Shown: piece after piece, positions 26,671 through 35,319 of the stretch
How the letters are laid out: the number at the start of each line of letters is the position of its first letter
How positions within the stretch are numbered: position 1 is the stretch's first letter
Assembly (NCBI RefSeq): GCF_027922045.1
Contig: NZ_BSEX01000012.1
Location: 121,750 to 185,749, forward strand
Reading direction: 5' to 3'
Length of the DNA stretch: 64,000 nucleotides
Source: Microbacterium terregens
Lineage (GTDB): Bacteria; Pseudomonadota; Alphaproteobacteria; Sphingomonadales; Sphingomonadaceae
Notes under the pieces: model-generated
The model's database searches: none
Told to the model about the DNA's origin: nothing
The model's input: the letters and a program-made list of their open reading frames with translations, nothing else
Program-made: the position numbers and the translations under genes

Positions 26671-27545
26671 GAGCGGACTTCCTTGAGCCAGCTTTCCAAG
26701 AACGCCTTGGGCCGGTAACCCTCGAGCATCGCGCCATCGCTGCGCACGATCACCGGCGTTCCGCTCAGGCCATGCTGCCGCGCGAAGGCCTCGTTCGCAT
26801 CCAGGCCCGATGTGTCGCACGACGCCCCGATCTTGAGCGGCTCGCCGGCATAGGCGGCATGCAGCGCCTCCTCCCGGTTCTTCGCGCAATACACGCGGTC
26901 GGCTATGTCGCGGCTACCGAGAACCGAAATCGGCCGCTCCACCACGCGAACGTTCATGCTGCGCAGCACGTTGGTCAGAGCTCGGCAATAGCCGCACCGG
27001 AAGTCGGTGAAGACCGTGACCGTCTGCCCGCCGGGATTGCCCCAGACGATCGCGCCGTCGTTCGACAGCCCGTCGAGCCGCAGCTTGGCCGGCCGGGCGG
27101 GAAGCGCAGTCTTCTCGACCCTGGCCTGCGGCGATGCCGCCGGTGCCATTCCCTCGCCCTCACCGTCCGCGGCCGCAGCATTGGCCTTGGCCGCCCCGCC
27201 GACCAGCATGTCGGGGTTGATCTCGAGCAGCCGGGCTGCCGTGAGATCCTGGCGCGTCTCCATGTCGTAGACCCGGCCGATGATGAGATAGCGGGCGCCG
27301 GCGTCGACGTAGAAGAGGTTCGATCCCGCAGTCACCTCGCAGAGACCGCGCACCTTCTCGCAGTTGACCTGGGTAAGTGGCGTCTTCGGCAGGCGCGCCT
27401 TGAGCAGGTTCGTGACCTCGACCCCGCTCGGACCCGCGACCTGGGCGGCGATGGCCACGCTGGCGACGCCAAGCGCCGCAATGCCCGTGAGCAGCTTCCA
27501 TGGGCGCCCGAGCGCGCTTTGGCGCAGGCGATCAATTGCGGACAT
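26667..27545 (-). CDS. dsbC: DsbC-like thiol:disulfide interchange protein of the transfer operon
   Basis: The 292-residue protein has an N-terminal hydrophobic signal, a dimerisation-like domain (LIIGRVYDMETRQDLTAARL) and a thioredoxin-fold domain with CGYC at about residue 183 (FTDFRCGYCRAL), then GTPVIV. It should shuffle disulfides of cysteine-rich periplasmic proteins such as TraN, TraU and TraH. The ATG at 27545 lies inside the traB end and has GGAGGG upstream. DsbC genes inside tra operons are known from several F-like plasmids. Confidence 0.92.
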   Translation of the reverse strand: MSAIDRLRQSALGRPWKLLTGIAALGVASVAIAAQVAGPSGVEVTNLLKARLPKTPLTQVNCEKVRGLCEVTAGSNLFYVDAGARYLIIGRVYDMETRQDLTAARLLEINPDMLVGGAAKANAAAADGEGEGMAPAASPQARVEKTALPARPAKLRLDGLSNDGAIVWGNPGGQTVTVFTDFRCGYCRALTNVLRSMNVRVVERPISVLGSRDIADRVYCAKNREEALHAAYAGEPLKIGASCDTSGLDANEAFARQHGLSGTPVIVRSDGAMLEGYRPKAFLESWLKEVRS

Positions 27546-28860
27546 AAACACCCTCCAGGAAGACGATTTCGACATCGACGCCGGTCGGCATCTCGATGAC
27601 CGGCTGGTATTGTTCGGCGCGCTCGATCAGATATTTCGAGACGTCCTTGCCCGACTCCGCGGCACCGCCGCCGAGCGCCCTGAGGCCGACATTGCCGAGG
27701 CTGGGGGTGCGGTTGATGCCTCCCTCGCCATCGTTGCTGATCGTCGCGAGGGGCTGCTGGAAAGCCGTGTTGAGCGCGTTGCCCGCTCCGCCGACCAGTC
27801 CGGCGAGGAATGCCTGCATGGCAAGCGAGCCCTCGCGGCTCACGACCCGGCCTCGCACGCCGGTCTTGCCGCCGAACGCAATGAAGCCCTTGACCTCGGA
27901 GACGGCGTAGCGGCCGCCGGGCTGCGGGCACGTCATCTTCTGCAGCTTGACGTAGACCTTCTCGCTGGAGAGGTCGCCGCGTGCCGCGCCGTTGATGAGG
28001 CAGCCCTGGATCTTGGTCGTGAGGAGCTTGCCATTCTGCAGCACCGACCGCGCCGGACCGGTGACGCGCAGGACGACCGGCAGCGGGTCGGTCTGGCTGT
28101 TCACCCCCGCGCTCGCGTCTACCCCGACGATGACCTTGGCGGAGGCGAAGCTGTTGGGCGGAAGATAGTTCGGACTGTCCGTATAGACCGTGCTGCCCTT
28201 CGCGACCTTCGATGCCGTTCCCGTATCGGCCGACGAGAAGCTGACCATCTTGACCTCGGCGCCGCGGCCGATCGGAGGCACGGCGCCGGCCTCGCCTGGC
28301 GCGTCCGGACGTTGATAGGCTTGCGGTCCACCGCGTCCGTACAGGGCAGCCGGTCCGGGCGCCGGGGGTGGCGCCGATGGCCGCTCGTTCAGCTGCTTGC
28401 GGAGCTGGTCATTCTCCGCCTGGTAGGCGGACAGCACCCGCTGCCCATCGGCCTGCATCGCGGAGTTCTGCCCCTTCAACGCCTCGATCTGTGCGGCGAG
28501 ATTGTCCATCCTGGCCCGTTGGCCGTTCACCGACTTCAGCTGGTTCTCGGTGGACTCGAACCGGTTTTCCGAGAGCGCCATCCACTCCTGCTGCGAGAGG
28601 TTGCGGTTCACCAGGTCCTTGGTCGAGACCTCGACCTTCTCGGCGCCGTCGACGTCGGCAACCTTCTCTCCCTCGTCGCCGCTGAAGATCCACATCGAGG
28701 ACAGGACCAGACCGACCCCGGCCGCCCCGGCGAGCAGCATGCGCTGCTTGCGGCGCACCGCCTCGTTGCCGGCCAGTTCGCCCCCTACGGGCAAGACCCC
28801 CTCGCCTTCCGGCTCGTCGAGCGGCCTGCGCTTGCGATTGAAGATGTCCGAGAAGACCAT
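27532..28860 (-). CDS. traB: Conjugal transfer core complex protein TraB
   Basis: The 442-residue VirB10-type protein has a cytoplasmic N-terminus, one membrane helix (RMLLAGAAGVGLVLSSMWIF), a coiled coil at about residues 85-130, a Pro-rich segment and the C-terminal TraB domain (ILQNGKLLTTKIQGCLINGAA, then FIAFGGKTGVRGRVVSREGS). It spans the envelope and links the inner membrane to TraK and TraV. It is separated by 3 bases from traK and overlaps dsbC by 14. Confidence 0.95.
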   Translation of the reverse strand: MVFSDIFNRKRRPLDEPEGEGVLPVGGELAGNEAVRRKQRMLLAGAAGVGLVLSSMWIFSGDEGEKVADVDGAEKVEVSTKDLVNRNLSQQEWMALSENRFESTENQLKSVNGQRARMDNLAAQIEALKGQNSAMQADGQRVLSAYQAENDQLRKQLNERPSAPPPAPGPAALYGRGGPQAYQRPDAPGEAGAVPPIGRGAEVKMVSFSSADTGTASKVAKGSTVYTDSPNYLPPNSFASAKVIVGVDASAGVNSQTDPLPVVLRVTGPARSVLQNGKLLTTKIQGCLINGAARGDLSSEKVYVKLQKMTCPQPGGRYAVSEVKGFIAFGGKTGVRGRVVSREGSLAMQAFLAGLVGGAGNALNTAFQQPLATISNDGEGGINRTPSLGNVGLRALGGGAAESGKDVSKYLIERAEQYQPVIEMPTGVDVEIVFLEGVYVRN

Positions 28861-28863
28861 GGC

Positions 28864-29667
28864 TTACCTCACGTTCTGGGAGACGAGGTAGGCCGTGGTG
28901 ACCTTCCCCGGGGCGAGCTTGGGCTCGGCGATGGAGACGGCGAGAGCGCTCGCCGGCGCGACCGTTCGCTCCGTCAGCTCGGTCGGCGCGTCGCCCATGT
29001 TCTCGATGCGCAGCACCTTGCCGGTCAGGTCCTGGCCGCGATATTCCGCGATCATCTGGACCTTCAGCTTGCCGACATAGACCGGCTTCAGCGCGCGCTG
29101 GCGCATCTCGTACCCGTCGGCGACGTTGTTGGCGTACATGGCCTGAACGAGTTCGACCGCCGCCTCCTGGGGCCCGGCCGCGACCTGCTGGGGGGACGCC
29201 TCGGCTGCCTTTTCCCGGGCGATCGCCGGGTTCGACACAAAGAGCTGGGCCGCCTGGTCGCCGGCGATCCGGCAGACGAACTTGTAGACGTAGCCGCGCT
29301 TGCTCGTGCCGAAGAACGAAAGCGCCGGACGGCCGAAGCCTTCGGGCACGCTGAGGTAGATGTCGCCCCGGACCGGCTCGTTGACCACCGAGAAATCGTC
29401 CTGGGGATTGCCGGTCGAGATCTTCGACACGCTCGCGAACTCGTCATCGACCAGGCTGATGCGGGTCAGGTCCTTCGCGGACGCCTGGCAGTCGACCTGG
29501 GCGCTGTCGGCGACGACGACCGTCTGGTCTGCCCATGCCGGCTGCGCGAACAGGATGATCGCCAGCGTGAATAGGCAGACCCCCGCTACCCTGCTCAGGA
29601 TGCAGTAGATTCGCGACATGAGGATGGTGCCTGCAGCCGCGCTGCCGAAGGCATAGAAGGCCATCAT
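28864..29667 (-). CDS. traK: Conjugal transfer core complex protein TraK
   Basis: The protein of up to 267 residues has a VirB9-like secretin-related fold: an N-terminal signal (VAGVCLFTLAIILFAQPAWA), then ISTGNPQDDFSVVNEPVRGDIYLSVP and a C-terminal beta domain. The ATG at 29667 overlaps the traE stop and has GGAG 8 bases upstream. An internal ATG at 29619 would give a more standard signal peptide. With TraV and TraB it forms the outer-membrane core. Confidence 0.9.
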   Translation of the reverse strand: MMAFYAFGSAAAGTILMSRIYCILSRVAGVCLFTLAIILFAQPAWADQTVVVADSAQVDCQASAKDLTRISLVDDEFASVSKISTGNPQDDFSVVNEPVRGDIYLSVPEGFGRPALSFFGTSKRGYVYKFVCRIAGDQAAQLFVSNPAIAREKAAEASPQQVAAGPQEAAVELVQAMYANNVADGYEMRQRALKPVYVGKLKVQMIAEYRGQDLTGKVLRIENMGDAPTELTERTVAPASALAVSIAEPKLAPGKVTTAYLVSQNVR

Positions 29668-30230
29668 TTGTCTTGCTCCTTGCCGGTGCGGACCATCCCG
29701 AAGCCGACCAGGCGGAGCGACAAGCCCTCATACTCCCAGTCGTAGCGGAAGGTGCGGCGCTCCCTGGAGATCACCTTGTTGCCGACGATGGTGTGGAGCT
29801 CCCCGGTCACCTCGGAGCGCAAATTCTTTGGATCGATGTCCATCGATTCGATCGTGAAGAACTGTGAGATCGAGGAGCCGCGCTGCTCGTTGACGATCTT
29901 GAGAAGGTCGCCCTTGATCTTGCCCTGGGTGCGCGGCGAGGTGATCTCGAGCACCGCGTTCATCCAGTATTCCAGGTTCTGCGGGCTTCGGTCGAGCGTC
30001 AGCACGACCACGTCGCGCGTGATCATCTCGAGATATTCGCGGGAGACGCCGGCGCTGCTGACGGTGACCGGCGAGCGGAGCACGGGCTGCAGCACGATCT
30101 CGCGGTCCCGCGACACGCCGAGTGCGAGCAGCAAGGCTGTTATCGCTGCGAGCGCGCCTGCGACCACCACCAGGAAGTTGCGCTGGCGAAGAACGCGCTG
30201 AGTGCTTGCGTGGCTGAATGCGAGGTCCAT
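29664..30230 (-). CDS. traE: Conjugal transfer protein TraE
   Basis: The 188-residue protein has one N-terminal membrane helix (FLVVVAGALAAITALLLALGV) and the TraE/VirB5-8-like periplasmic domain (VLTLDRSPQNLEYWMNAVLEITSP, then FFTIESMDIDPKNL and VGNKVISRERRTFRYDW). Length equals F TraE (188). It follows traL by 1 base and overlaps traK. Confidence 0.95.
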   Translation of the reverse strand: MDLAFSHASTQRVLRQRNFLVVVAGALAAITALLLALGVSRDREIVLQPVLRSPVTVSSAGVSREYLEMITRDVVVLTLDRSPQNLEYWMNAVLEITSPRTQGKIKGDLLKIVNEQRGSSISQFFTIESMDIDPKNLRSEVTGELHTIVGNKVISRERRTFRYDWEYEGLSLRLVGFGMVRTGKEQDK

Positions 30231-30231
30231 C

Positions 30232-30522
30232 TCAGCCTGCCATCAGTCGGAGATAAGAGGGTGGCGTGGCCCTCAGGCCGGTGAAGCCGGCCGGAAGATG
30301 CCAATAGGCCAGGTGAAGCAGCCAAGACGCGGCACGACCCGCCTTTGCCTTTTTCAATCCCCACCAGCCGGCGAATGCCAACGCCGTTCCGATGACGATG
30401 TGCTGGGTCATGATCCCCCAGACGAATGGCGTAACCATCGCCAGGAACTCATCCAGCGTCCACAGCCCGATCAGTTCTGGATCATCCAGATGAGATGGGA
30501 TCGCGTACTTGTCTGCGGCCAT
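30232..30522 (-). CDS. traL: Conjugal transfer protein TraL
   Basis: The 96-residue protein shows the TraL pattern: YAIPSHLDDPELIGLWTLDEFLAMV, then a membrane region (FVWGIMTQHIVIGTALAFAGWW) and the end LLHLAYWHLP. F TraL is a 91-residue inner-membrane protein needed for pilus assembly. The ATG at 30522 has GGGAGGG upstream. Confidence 0.93.
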   Translation of the reverse strand: MAADKYAIPSHLDDPELIGLWTLDEFLAMVTPFVWGIMTQHIVIGTALAFAGWWGLKKAKAGRAASWLLHLAYWHLPAGFTGLRATPPSYLRLMAG

Positions 30523-30583
30523 TGCACCACCCTCCCCCGGGCAGCGTCGAGGCTGCCACCCCGACGTCGCCAGGCTCGTTGCG

Positions 30584-30904
30584 TCAGATCGTCGCCGTTA
30601 CCGTCGAGGTGACGATCGGAATGCCCGTGCCCGCGCCGACACCGACGCCGACCGGAATGGCGATCTGACCCATGGAGAAGCGGCCCGACGCGAGCGCCAC
30701 GATCCCTCCGGCGAGCGACAGCACGGTGATGATCTTGCCGCCCGATCCTTCCAGGAAGTCGGTGAACTTGGTGAGGGCCGTGTCGAACGTGGTGTCGGCA
30801 CCGGCGAAAGCCGGCCCGGCAAACCACAGCAGCGCGAACAGCATCACGGCGATAGCGAGGATCGCCATCTCCATGTGCCCGCTCCGTTTCAGCAGAGACT
30901 GCAT
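30584..30904 (-). CDS. traA: Conjugative pilin TraA-like
   Basis: The 106-residue prepilin has a long leader ending AGPAFAG, a mature part with two hydrophobic segments (IITVLSLAGGIVALASG and IAIPVGVGVGAGTGIPIVTST), and length and place (first gene before traL) as in TraA/VirB2 pilins. The ATG at 30904 follows AAGGGA. The S26 peptidase later in the operon may cleave the leader. The sequence itself is short and variable, so position carries much of the evidence. Confidence 0.85.
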   Translation of the reverse strand: MQSLLKRSGHMEMAILAIAVMLFALLWFAGPAFAGADTTFDTALTKFTDFLEGSGGKIITVLSLAGGIVALASGRFSMGQIAIPVGVGVGAGTGIPIVTSTVTATI

Positions 30905-31269
30905 CAGAGTTTCCCTTCGATGGAGACGCGGCACCTCCGCGCCCAGAGGAAGGTTCGATCCGCGATGACTTGCGTCACAACCGCCTTTTCTTGGAACCAG
31001 CCTGTATCCGGTGAATTAATCAGGCGGCGAGCGCGCGATCGGCTAAAGGAGACCTGGATCGCGCCCGCGCGATCGGACAGTGGACTTGAGTCGCGGGACA
31101 CTCTGTCCAGACAGCGGTGATCACCGTCCTCGTTCATGGATCGGCGTCCCGCTTGGCGGACACCCATCAGCAGGCGTAGACTTGGCTCGGCCGGGGCGAG
31201 TCGTATAGGACGCATCGACTTCATCCTGGCGAACTTCAGCCGTAGCCAGGCAGGCGAGGACATGCGGCA
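30905..31269. other. Non-coding control region upstream of the transfer operon
   Basis: This 365-bp stretch separates traA (minus) from a plus-strand gene and must hold the tra promoter. I see the small palindrome TGACTTGCGTCA (30966-30977) and repeated CGCGCGATCGG-like motifs with an inverted partner near 31033-31075. I could not fix a convincing -35/-10 pair. No relaxase gene lies nearby, so there is no direct support for an oriT here, although one is possible. Confidence 0.4.
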
Positions 31270-31740
31270 ATGGGTGGCCAAGCAATGCAGGGATACACCC
31301 TCGACGTATCCGAATATCTGTTCCGGCTGACGACGGAGAGCCTTCGGATCCACTCGAACCAGACGAAGCGCTACGAGTCCCTCGCCAATCTGGTGACCTC
31401 GCGCGCAACCGCCGGTGCTGTCGGAGCGATCGAACAGCACGACGTCGAAACGCTGCGCCAGCATCTCGCAAAGGTTCCGACCAAGGGCCCGATCCGCATC
31501 TACTTGAGGATCTCGAAGACGAGCGCCGACAGTCTCGCGGAGGCAACGCGGCGACTCGAAAAGCATCTGGGATCAGAGCTTACGGTCGGAGACGCCCTGT
31601 CGATGCTGTTGTTCGATTATGTTGTCGAGCAGGGCACGGCCAAACTCATGAACAAGATCGGAATTGCTTCGCCAGACCTCGTAGAGGGCGCGGATAACCG
31701 CGATCATGACGATGGTGAAAAGGTTATTCGTATTAGATAA
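31270..31740 (+). CDS. Hypothetical protein divergent from the transfer operon
   Basis: The 156-residue soluble protein (MQGYTLDVSEYLFRLTTESLRIHSNQTKRYESLANLV...) has an amphipathic N-terminal half and IRIYLRISKTSADSLAEATRRLEKHLGSELTVGDALSMLLFDYVVE, which resembles a ribbon-helix-helix or similar DNA-binding arrangement. Start is either 31270 or the ATG at 31285. Its position next to the tra promoter suggests a transfer regulator, but no family was recognised. Confidence 0.5.
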   Translation: MGGQAMQGYTLDVSEYLFRLTTESLRIHSNQTKRYESLANLVTSRATAGAVGAIEQHDVETLRQHLAKVPTKGPIRIYLRISKTSADSLAEATRRLEKHLGSELTVGDALSMLLFDYVVEQGTAKLMNKIGIASPDLVEGADNRDHDDGEKVIRIR

Positions 31741-31797
31741 TATCGCGGAGCGGCGGCGCTCATCTGCCGCGAAGGGGGTTGCCAAGCCGGATAAGGT

Positions 31798-32370
31798 TTG
31801 ATTGTGTCTCGCTGTCCGCGAAAAGGACTGCGGGGGCGTAAAGTGTCATCGCTTGTGAATCGGATCGAGCAGGAGCCGCCCAGCGAGGCGGAGGCAGAAG
31901 CCGCAGCCGACTACGTGCCGATGATCGTGCGCGCGATGGAAGCCAACCACATCGGCATCCGCACCATGGCGCTGCGGGCGGGGATCAAGAAGAGCCGGCT
32001 CGGGACAATCCTCCATCGGGACCCATCGAAGCGCGCCTCGATGACCCTGCCCGAGTTCCAGGCGATCCTGCGCGCGCTCAACATCGACCTCATGCAGGCG
32101 GTCATCAGCGTCGAGATGACGCGCGAGATGGCGCTTGTCGAGGACGACCGGTTCACGGCCCTCGTCGCGATGCTGAGCACCTTGTTCAAGGGCCTCCCGC
32201 ACCGGCTGGTGGAAGCGCTGCAGGAGCTGGAGGGAATGGACGGCAGCGAGATCCGCAGCGAATGGGGGACCTACTTCCAGTCCGCGGTCATCAAGCGGAT
32301 GGTGACCGAAATCACCGCCATTCTCCAGCGTCGCTCGCAGTTCGGCTCCGGCCGGGATCCGCTGCTCTAG
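31798..32370 (+). CDS. Helix-turn-helix (XRE-like) regulator
   Basis: Up to 190 residues. The middle part reads IVRAMEANHIGIRTMALRAGIKKSRLGTILHRDPSKRASMTLPEFQAILRALNIDLMQAV, the layout of an XRE/Cro-type helix-turn-helix. The C-terminal half is helical, without a known domain. The start is uncertain: the longest frame begins at TTG 31798, with GTG 31804 and GTG 31843 as alternatives, the last following a G-rich stretch. It lies 57 bases after the previous gene and may regulate transfer or plasmid functions. Confidence 0.65.
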   Translation: MIVSRCPRKGLRGRKVSSLVNRIEQEPPSEAEAEAAADYVPMIVRAMEANHIGIRTMALRAGIKKSRLGTILHRDPSKRASMTLPEFQAILRALNIDLMQAVISVEMTREMALVEDDRFTALVAMLSTLFKGLPHRLVEALQELEGMDGSEIRSEWGTYFQSAVIKRMVTEITAILQRRSQFGSGRDPLL

Positions 32371-32425
32371 CCCGCAGCGCGCGACCCCGCCGGCTGTGCA
32401 GAGGGCCGCTCGCGAGCAGTCCCTC

Positions 32426-33394
32426 TTAGAAGCTCGACACCGCCGCAGCGCGCACGAAGGGCTGGCGGCGCGGAACGGGCGATGCGCTCGTCTGGATCGT
32501 GGCAACGCGCGAGCCCCCGCTCAACCTGGACCAGTTCAAGAGGACGTTCGAGACATAGTCCTGGGTCTCGACAATCTTCGGCACGCTCCCGTTCCGGACC
32601 CTCCCCGGACCCGCATTGTAGGCCGCCAAGGCGAGGTGATAGGCGCCGAAGCGGTCGAGCTGCTGCCGCAGGTAACGCGCGCCGCCGCGGAGATTCTGCT
32701 CCACATCGTAGCGGTTCACACCCAGACCTGCGGCGGTCCCAGGCATCAGCTGGGTCAGCCCGAACGCGCTCTTGGGGGACAGGGCGGACGCGTCATAGCG
32801 GCTCTCCCGGATGATCATCGCGTCGAACAGCCCGACCGGGATGCCATAGTCGCAGGCGGCAGCGCTCATCATCGCAAAATAGGCCTGCCGGCGAGCTTCA
32901 GCGTCGGCGGAAAGAAAGCCGCTACGTCGGTAATCCGTGGATGCGCATCCGGGTGCGAAGGCTGTGGCGGCCGCGGCGAACACCGGACCGCCGCGCATCC
33001 AGGTGGGCACAGAGATCGACGACGCGCGAGCGATGGCGCCGGCTTGGAACGGAGGTACGCCAGGCTGTGCAACTCCGACCCGGGCGAACGGATCGTCCGA
33101 TGCTTCGCTAGCGCTGGGCACCGGTGCCGCGAAGCGCTCGCCCATCTGGTACTCAACCCAGCGCCGGCTGAGGTCATGGACCCGGAAGCTTTCGGCACTC
33201 GATCCGACAGGATCCGCCGGCGCTTCCATCCCCGGCACCGCCGCTGCATCCTGCCCCTCGCGGTCGGGCGACGGGCTGCCTGTCATGCTGATCAGCTGAA
33301 CGCTCCGCACGGGCCGCACCGGGGCCTGCGGCGACGCGAGCGCAATCCCGGCATCAAGGATGATAAGCGCGCTCGCGAGCAATAACCTGCGCAT
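32426..33394 (-). CDS. VirB1-like lytic transglycosylase
   Basis: The 322-residue protein has a signal peptide (MRRLLLASALIILDAGIALA), a long linker, and an SLT domain with catalytic Glu near residue 196 (IIRESRYDASALSPKSAFGL), GLTQLMPGTAAGLG and AYNAGPGRV. Such enzymes cut peptidoglycan so that a transfer machine can be inserted. AGGAGGT precedes the ATG. It is on the same strand as the tra operon but separated from traA by two opposite genes, so it has its own promoter. Confidence 0.93.
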   Translation of the reverse strand: MRRLLLASALIILDAGIALASPQAPVRPVRSVQLISMTGSPSPDREGQDAAAVPGMEAPADPVGSSAESFRVHDLSRRWVEYQMGERFAAPVPSASEASDDPFARVGVAQPGVPPFQAGAIARASSISVPTWMRGGPVFAAAATAFAPGCASTDYRRSGFLSADAEARRQAYFAMMSAAACDYGIPVGLFDAMIIRESRYDASALSPKSAFGLTQLMPGTAAGLGVNRYDVEQNLRGGARYLRQQLDRFGAYHLALAAYNAGPGRVRNGSVPKIVETQDYVSNVLLNWSRLSGGSRVATIQTSASPVPRRQPFVRAAAVSSF

Positions 33395-33504
33395 TTCGGA
33401 CCTCCTGAGCCTTCCTGCGCTAAGTTGAGATCAGCGGAATTCTTGTTGTCAATTCCCCTGCCCGCGCGAACACTGGCTTAGGACGATCTCGATGTGCGTG
33501 GATC

Positions 33505-34794
33505 ATGTGGCTGGTTGATCGAGACACTGATGGCTGCGGCCGGCGGATCGCACTGCCTCCTCCCCTGCGTGAAGCATTGGTGCGGTGGTATGTCGGCGCC
33601 GGATCGCCAAGCGACGAGGAGGCGGGGATCACGCTGGTCCAGAATGCGCGGATCGGCGCAAAATGGATCGCCTGCGACTGCCTGCCTGACGGCGAACCGC
33701 CGCCAATCCTGACGCCCGCCTTCCTCTCGGAGGCGGAGACCTACTATCTGCGCCGGCTGACGAGCGGCAAGCGACCCGACCATCGCGCCGACTGTCCTTT
33801 CTTCCGCGACCAGGTCACCCACCGCATCTCAGAGGTACGGACGCGCGAGACGCCGGCCTCGCCGCCCGACGGCTTCTTCGAGGTCCTGCGGCCCGCCCCG
33901 AGCAAGCTGGCGCAGCGGCCCGAGCGCGACGCCAGCGACGACCGCACGCGCCACGCGTCGGTGCCGCGGCTTGCGCGCCTGCTGTGGCGGCTGCTCGACG
34001 TCGCGGGTACCACTCGGGTGTCGCCCTTGTCGGACGAGGGGGAGGAGCCCTCGATCAAGCGGGAGTTCGACGCGCTCGTGAAGGCGGGCGGGAAGATCGA
34101 GATAGCGCCCGGCGTCGAGCTCAGCCGTGCCTTCTGGACCCATGCCGATGCCCTCCACAGCAGGCGAGCCTATGCGGTCTTGCGGCGGCTTTCAGACGCT
34201 TGGCCGTCCGGCCACGCACCGCAGGCGTTCTTCGCGCTGTTCTCCCATCAGGTCACCGGTCACATCATCGAGACTGCCGACACACAGCCGGTCCGGGTCG
34301 CGAACCGGGTACAATCCCCATCGGTGCGCGGCAACCCGATCCGCGGACCGTTCCTCGTGATTGTCGTCGCCGGCCAGTATCCCGAGGCGCGCGGCTATGC
34401 CCCGCTACGGGCCTATGCTCAGCCTATCTATTCCGGCCAACGGTTCGTACCCGTCAACTCCGAGTTCGAACGCGGCCTATTGCGCGAGCTGCTCTCGGCC
34501 CGGCGCGCTCTGTTTCGTCAGGGCATCGATGTGGCCATCGAGAAACCGGTGTTCGATCTGTTGACGCCGCTGGGGACCTGTCGACCAGCCTTTTTGATCG
34601 AGGCACGATCGCGTGTGACCGGAGAGATCAAGCGGTTGGCGATTGAGGCCAGCTCCCCTGAGGACGGCGACCAGTCGCCCGACCCGGGGGTACATGCCCG
34701 CATGCGCGAGATCGCCGAGCTTCTCTGGCTCACTCCGCCGGATCTCGAGGCAGGCCGCGTTGGCCGGAAGGTGGCCGCCGCTCTGGATCTTTGA
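33505..34794 (+). CDS. Hypothetical protein with a Cys/His motif and a possible nuclease-like C-terminus
   Basis: The 429-residue protein has an N-terminal cluster that could bind metal (WIACDCLPDG, then TYYLRRLTSGKRPDHRADCPFF). Near the C-terminus, VIEKPVFDLLTPLGTCRPAFLIEARSR and LAIEASSPED can be read, in the style of PD-(D/E)XK-like plasmid proteins. The layout reminds me of DUF1173, but I cannot confirm this. No membrane segment or signal is seen. It stands alone between the transglycosylase and a small membrane protein gene. Confidence 0.65.
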   Translation: MWLVDRDTDGCGRRIALPPPLREALVRWYVGAGSPSDEEAGITLVQNARIGAKWIACDCLPDGEPPPILTPAFLSEAETYYLRRLTSGKRPDHRADCPFFRDQVTHRISEVRTRETPASPPDGFFEVLRPAPSKLAQRPERDASDDRTRHASVPRLARLLWRLLDVAGTTRVSPLSDEGEEPSIKREFDALVKAGGKIEIAPGVELSRAFWTHADALHSRRAYAVLRRLSDAWPSGHAPQAFFALFSHQVTGHIIETADTQPVRVANRVQSPSVRGNPIRGPFLVIVVAGQYPEARGYAPLRAYAQPIYSGQRFVPVNSEFERGLLRELLSARRALFRQGIDVAIEKPVFDLLTPLGTCRPAFLIEARSRVTGEIKRLAIEASSPEDGDQSPDPGVHARMREIAELLWLTPPDLEAGRVGRKVAAALDL

Positions 34795-34811
34795 ACCAAG
34801 GCGTGCCCTTC

Positions 34812-35081
34812 TCAGCTCCAGCGGAGCGTCAGCGCAAACCAGCCTACGATCGCGATGATCACCGGTGACGACCGCAAATAGAGCCGCTGCCAAAGCCACC
34901 ACGCCTTTGGCAGGAAGAGCAGCGCCTGGAGAAAAGTCCGAACATCGTTCCAGGCACGTGTCCGAAAAAGGTGCACGCCAGCGCCGACGACCGACAAGGC
35001 GAGCGCGATTGCGCAGCACAACGCCGTTGCGGCGTAAAGCGCCGCCCAATTCGCCAATTCAACTTGGGTCAGCTGCGCCAT
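34812..35081 (-). CDS. Small hypothetical membrane protein
   Basis: The 89-residue protein begins MAQLTQVELANWAALYAA and has two hydrophobic helices (ALYAATALCCAIALALSVVGAGV and YLRSSPVIIAIVGWFALTL) joined by a charged loop. The start at 35081 has only a weak ribosome site (AGGT); the frame is open further upstream to 35168. It converges with the preceding gene. No family recognised. Confidence 0.5.
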   Translation of the reverse strand: MAQLTQVELANWAALYAATALCCAIALALSVVGAGVHLFRTRAWNDVRTFLQALLFLPKAWWLWQRLYLRSSPVIIAIVGWFALTLRWS

Positions 35082-35262
35082 TCGAGCGTACCTGTGCCAA
35101 CGAAACTTCCACCATACGTGCCTACCAGAGACCGGGTTCCCGGCCAGGTCGGCTATGTCTGTGCCCACCCTGATTGTGCCATCCCGACCTCTTGACGGTG
35201 CAGGTCGGAATACTAGCTCGACTGACGCCGAACGCCAACGCGGGTTCGGCTCGGACTAGAGG

Positions 35263-35282
35263 GCGCCGGCTCTCTCCGGCGC
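35263..35282. terminator. GC-rich hairpin upstream of the His/Trp-rich protein gene
   Basis: GCGCCGG (35263-35269) and CCGGCGC (35276-35282) can pair around a 6-base loop. A second inverted repeat (GCCGAAC/GTTCGGC) lies just before it. No T-run follows. It may be a terminator or a leader structure for the gene at 35320. Confidence 0.3.
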
Positions 35283-35319
35283 TCCCCATGCCCGAATTGC
35301 TCATGATGAGGATTTGGAT

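Noticed and set aside
27364..29574. A 736-codon open frame on the plus strand opposite traB and traK
   Set aside because: It is antisense to two well-identified tra genes with clear domains; long antisense frames are expected in GC-rich DNA.
30904..31566. A 220-codon open frame on the minus strand upstream of traA
   Set aside because: It lies opposite the gene at 31270 and through the control region, has the Arg-rich composition of a shadow frame, and shows no family sequence.
33505..34794. Relaxase or primase function for the unknown 429-residue gene
   Set aside because: No HUH or relaxase tyrosine motif and no Walker motif are present; only a Cys/His cluster and a vague nuclease-like end can be seen.
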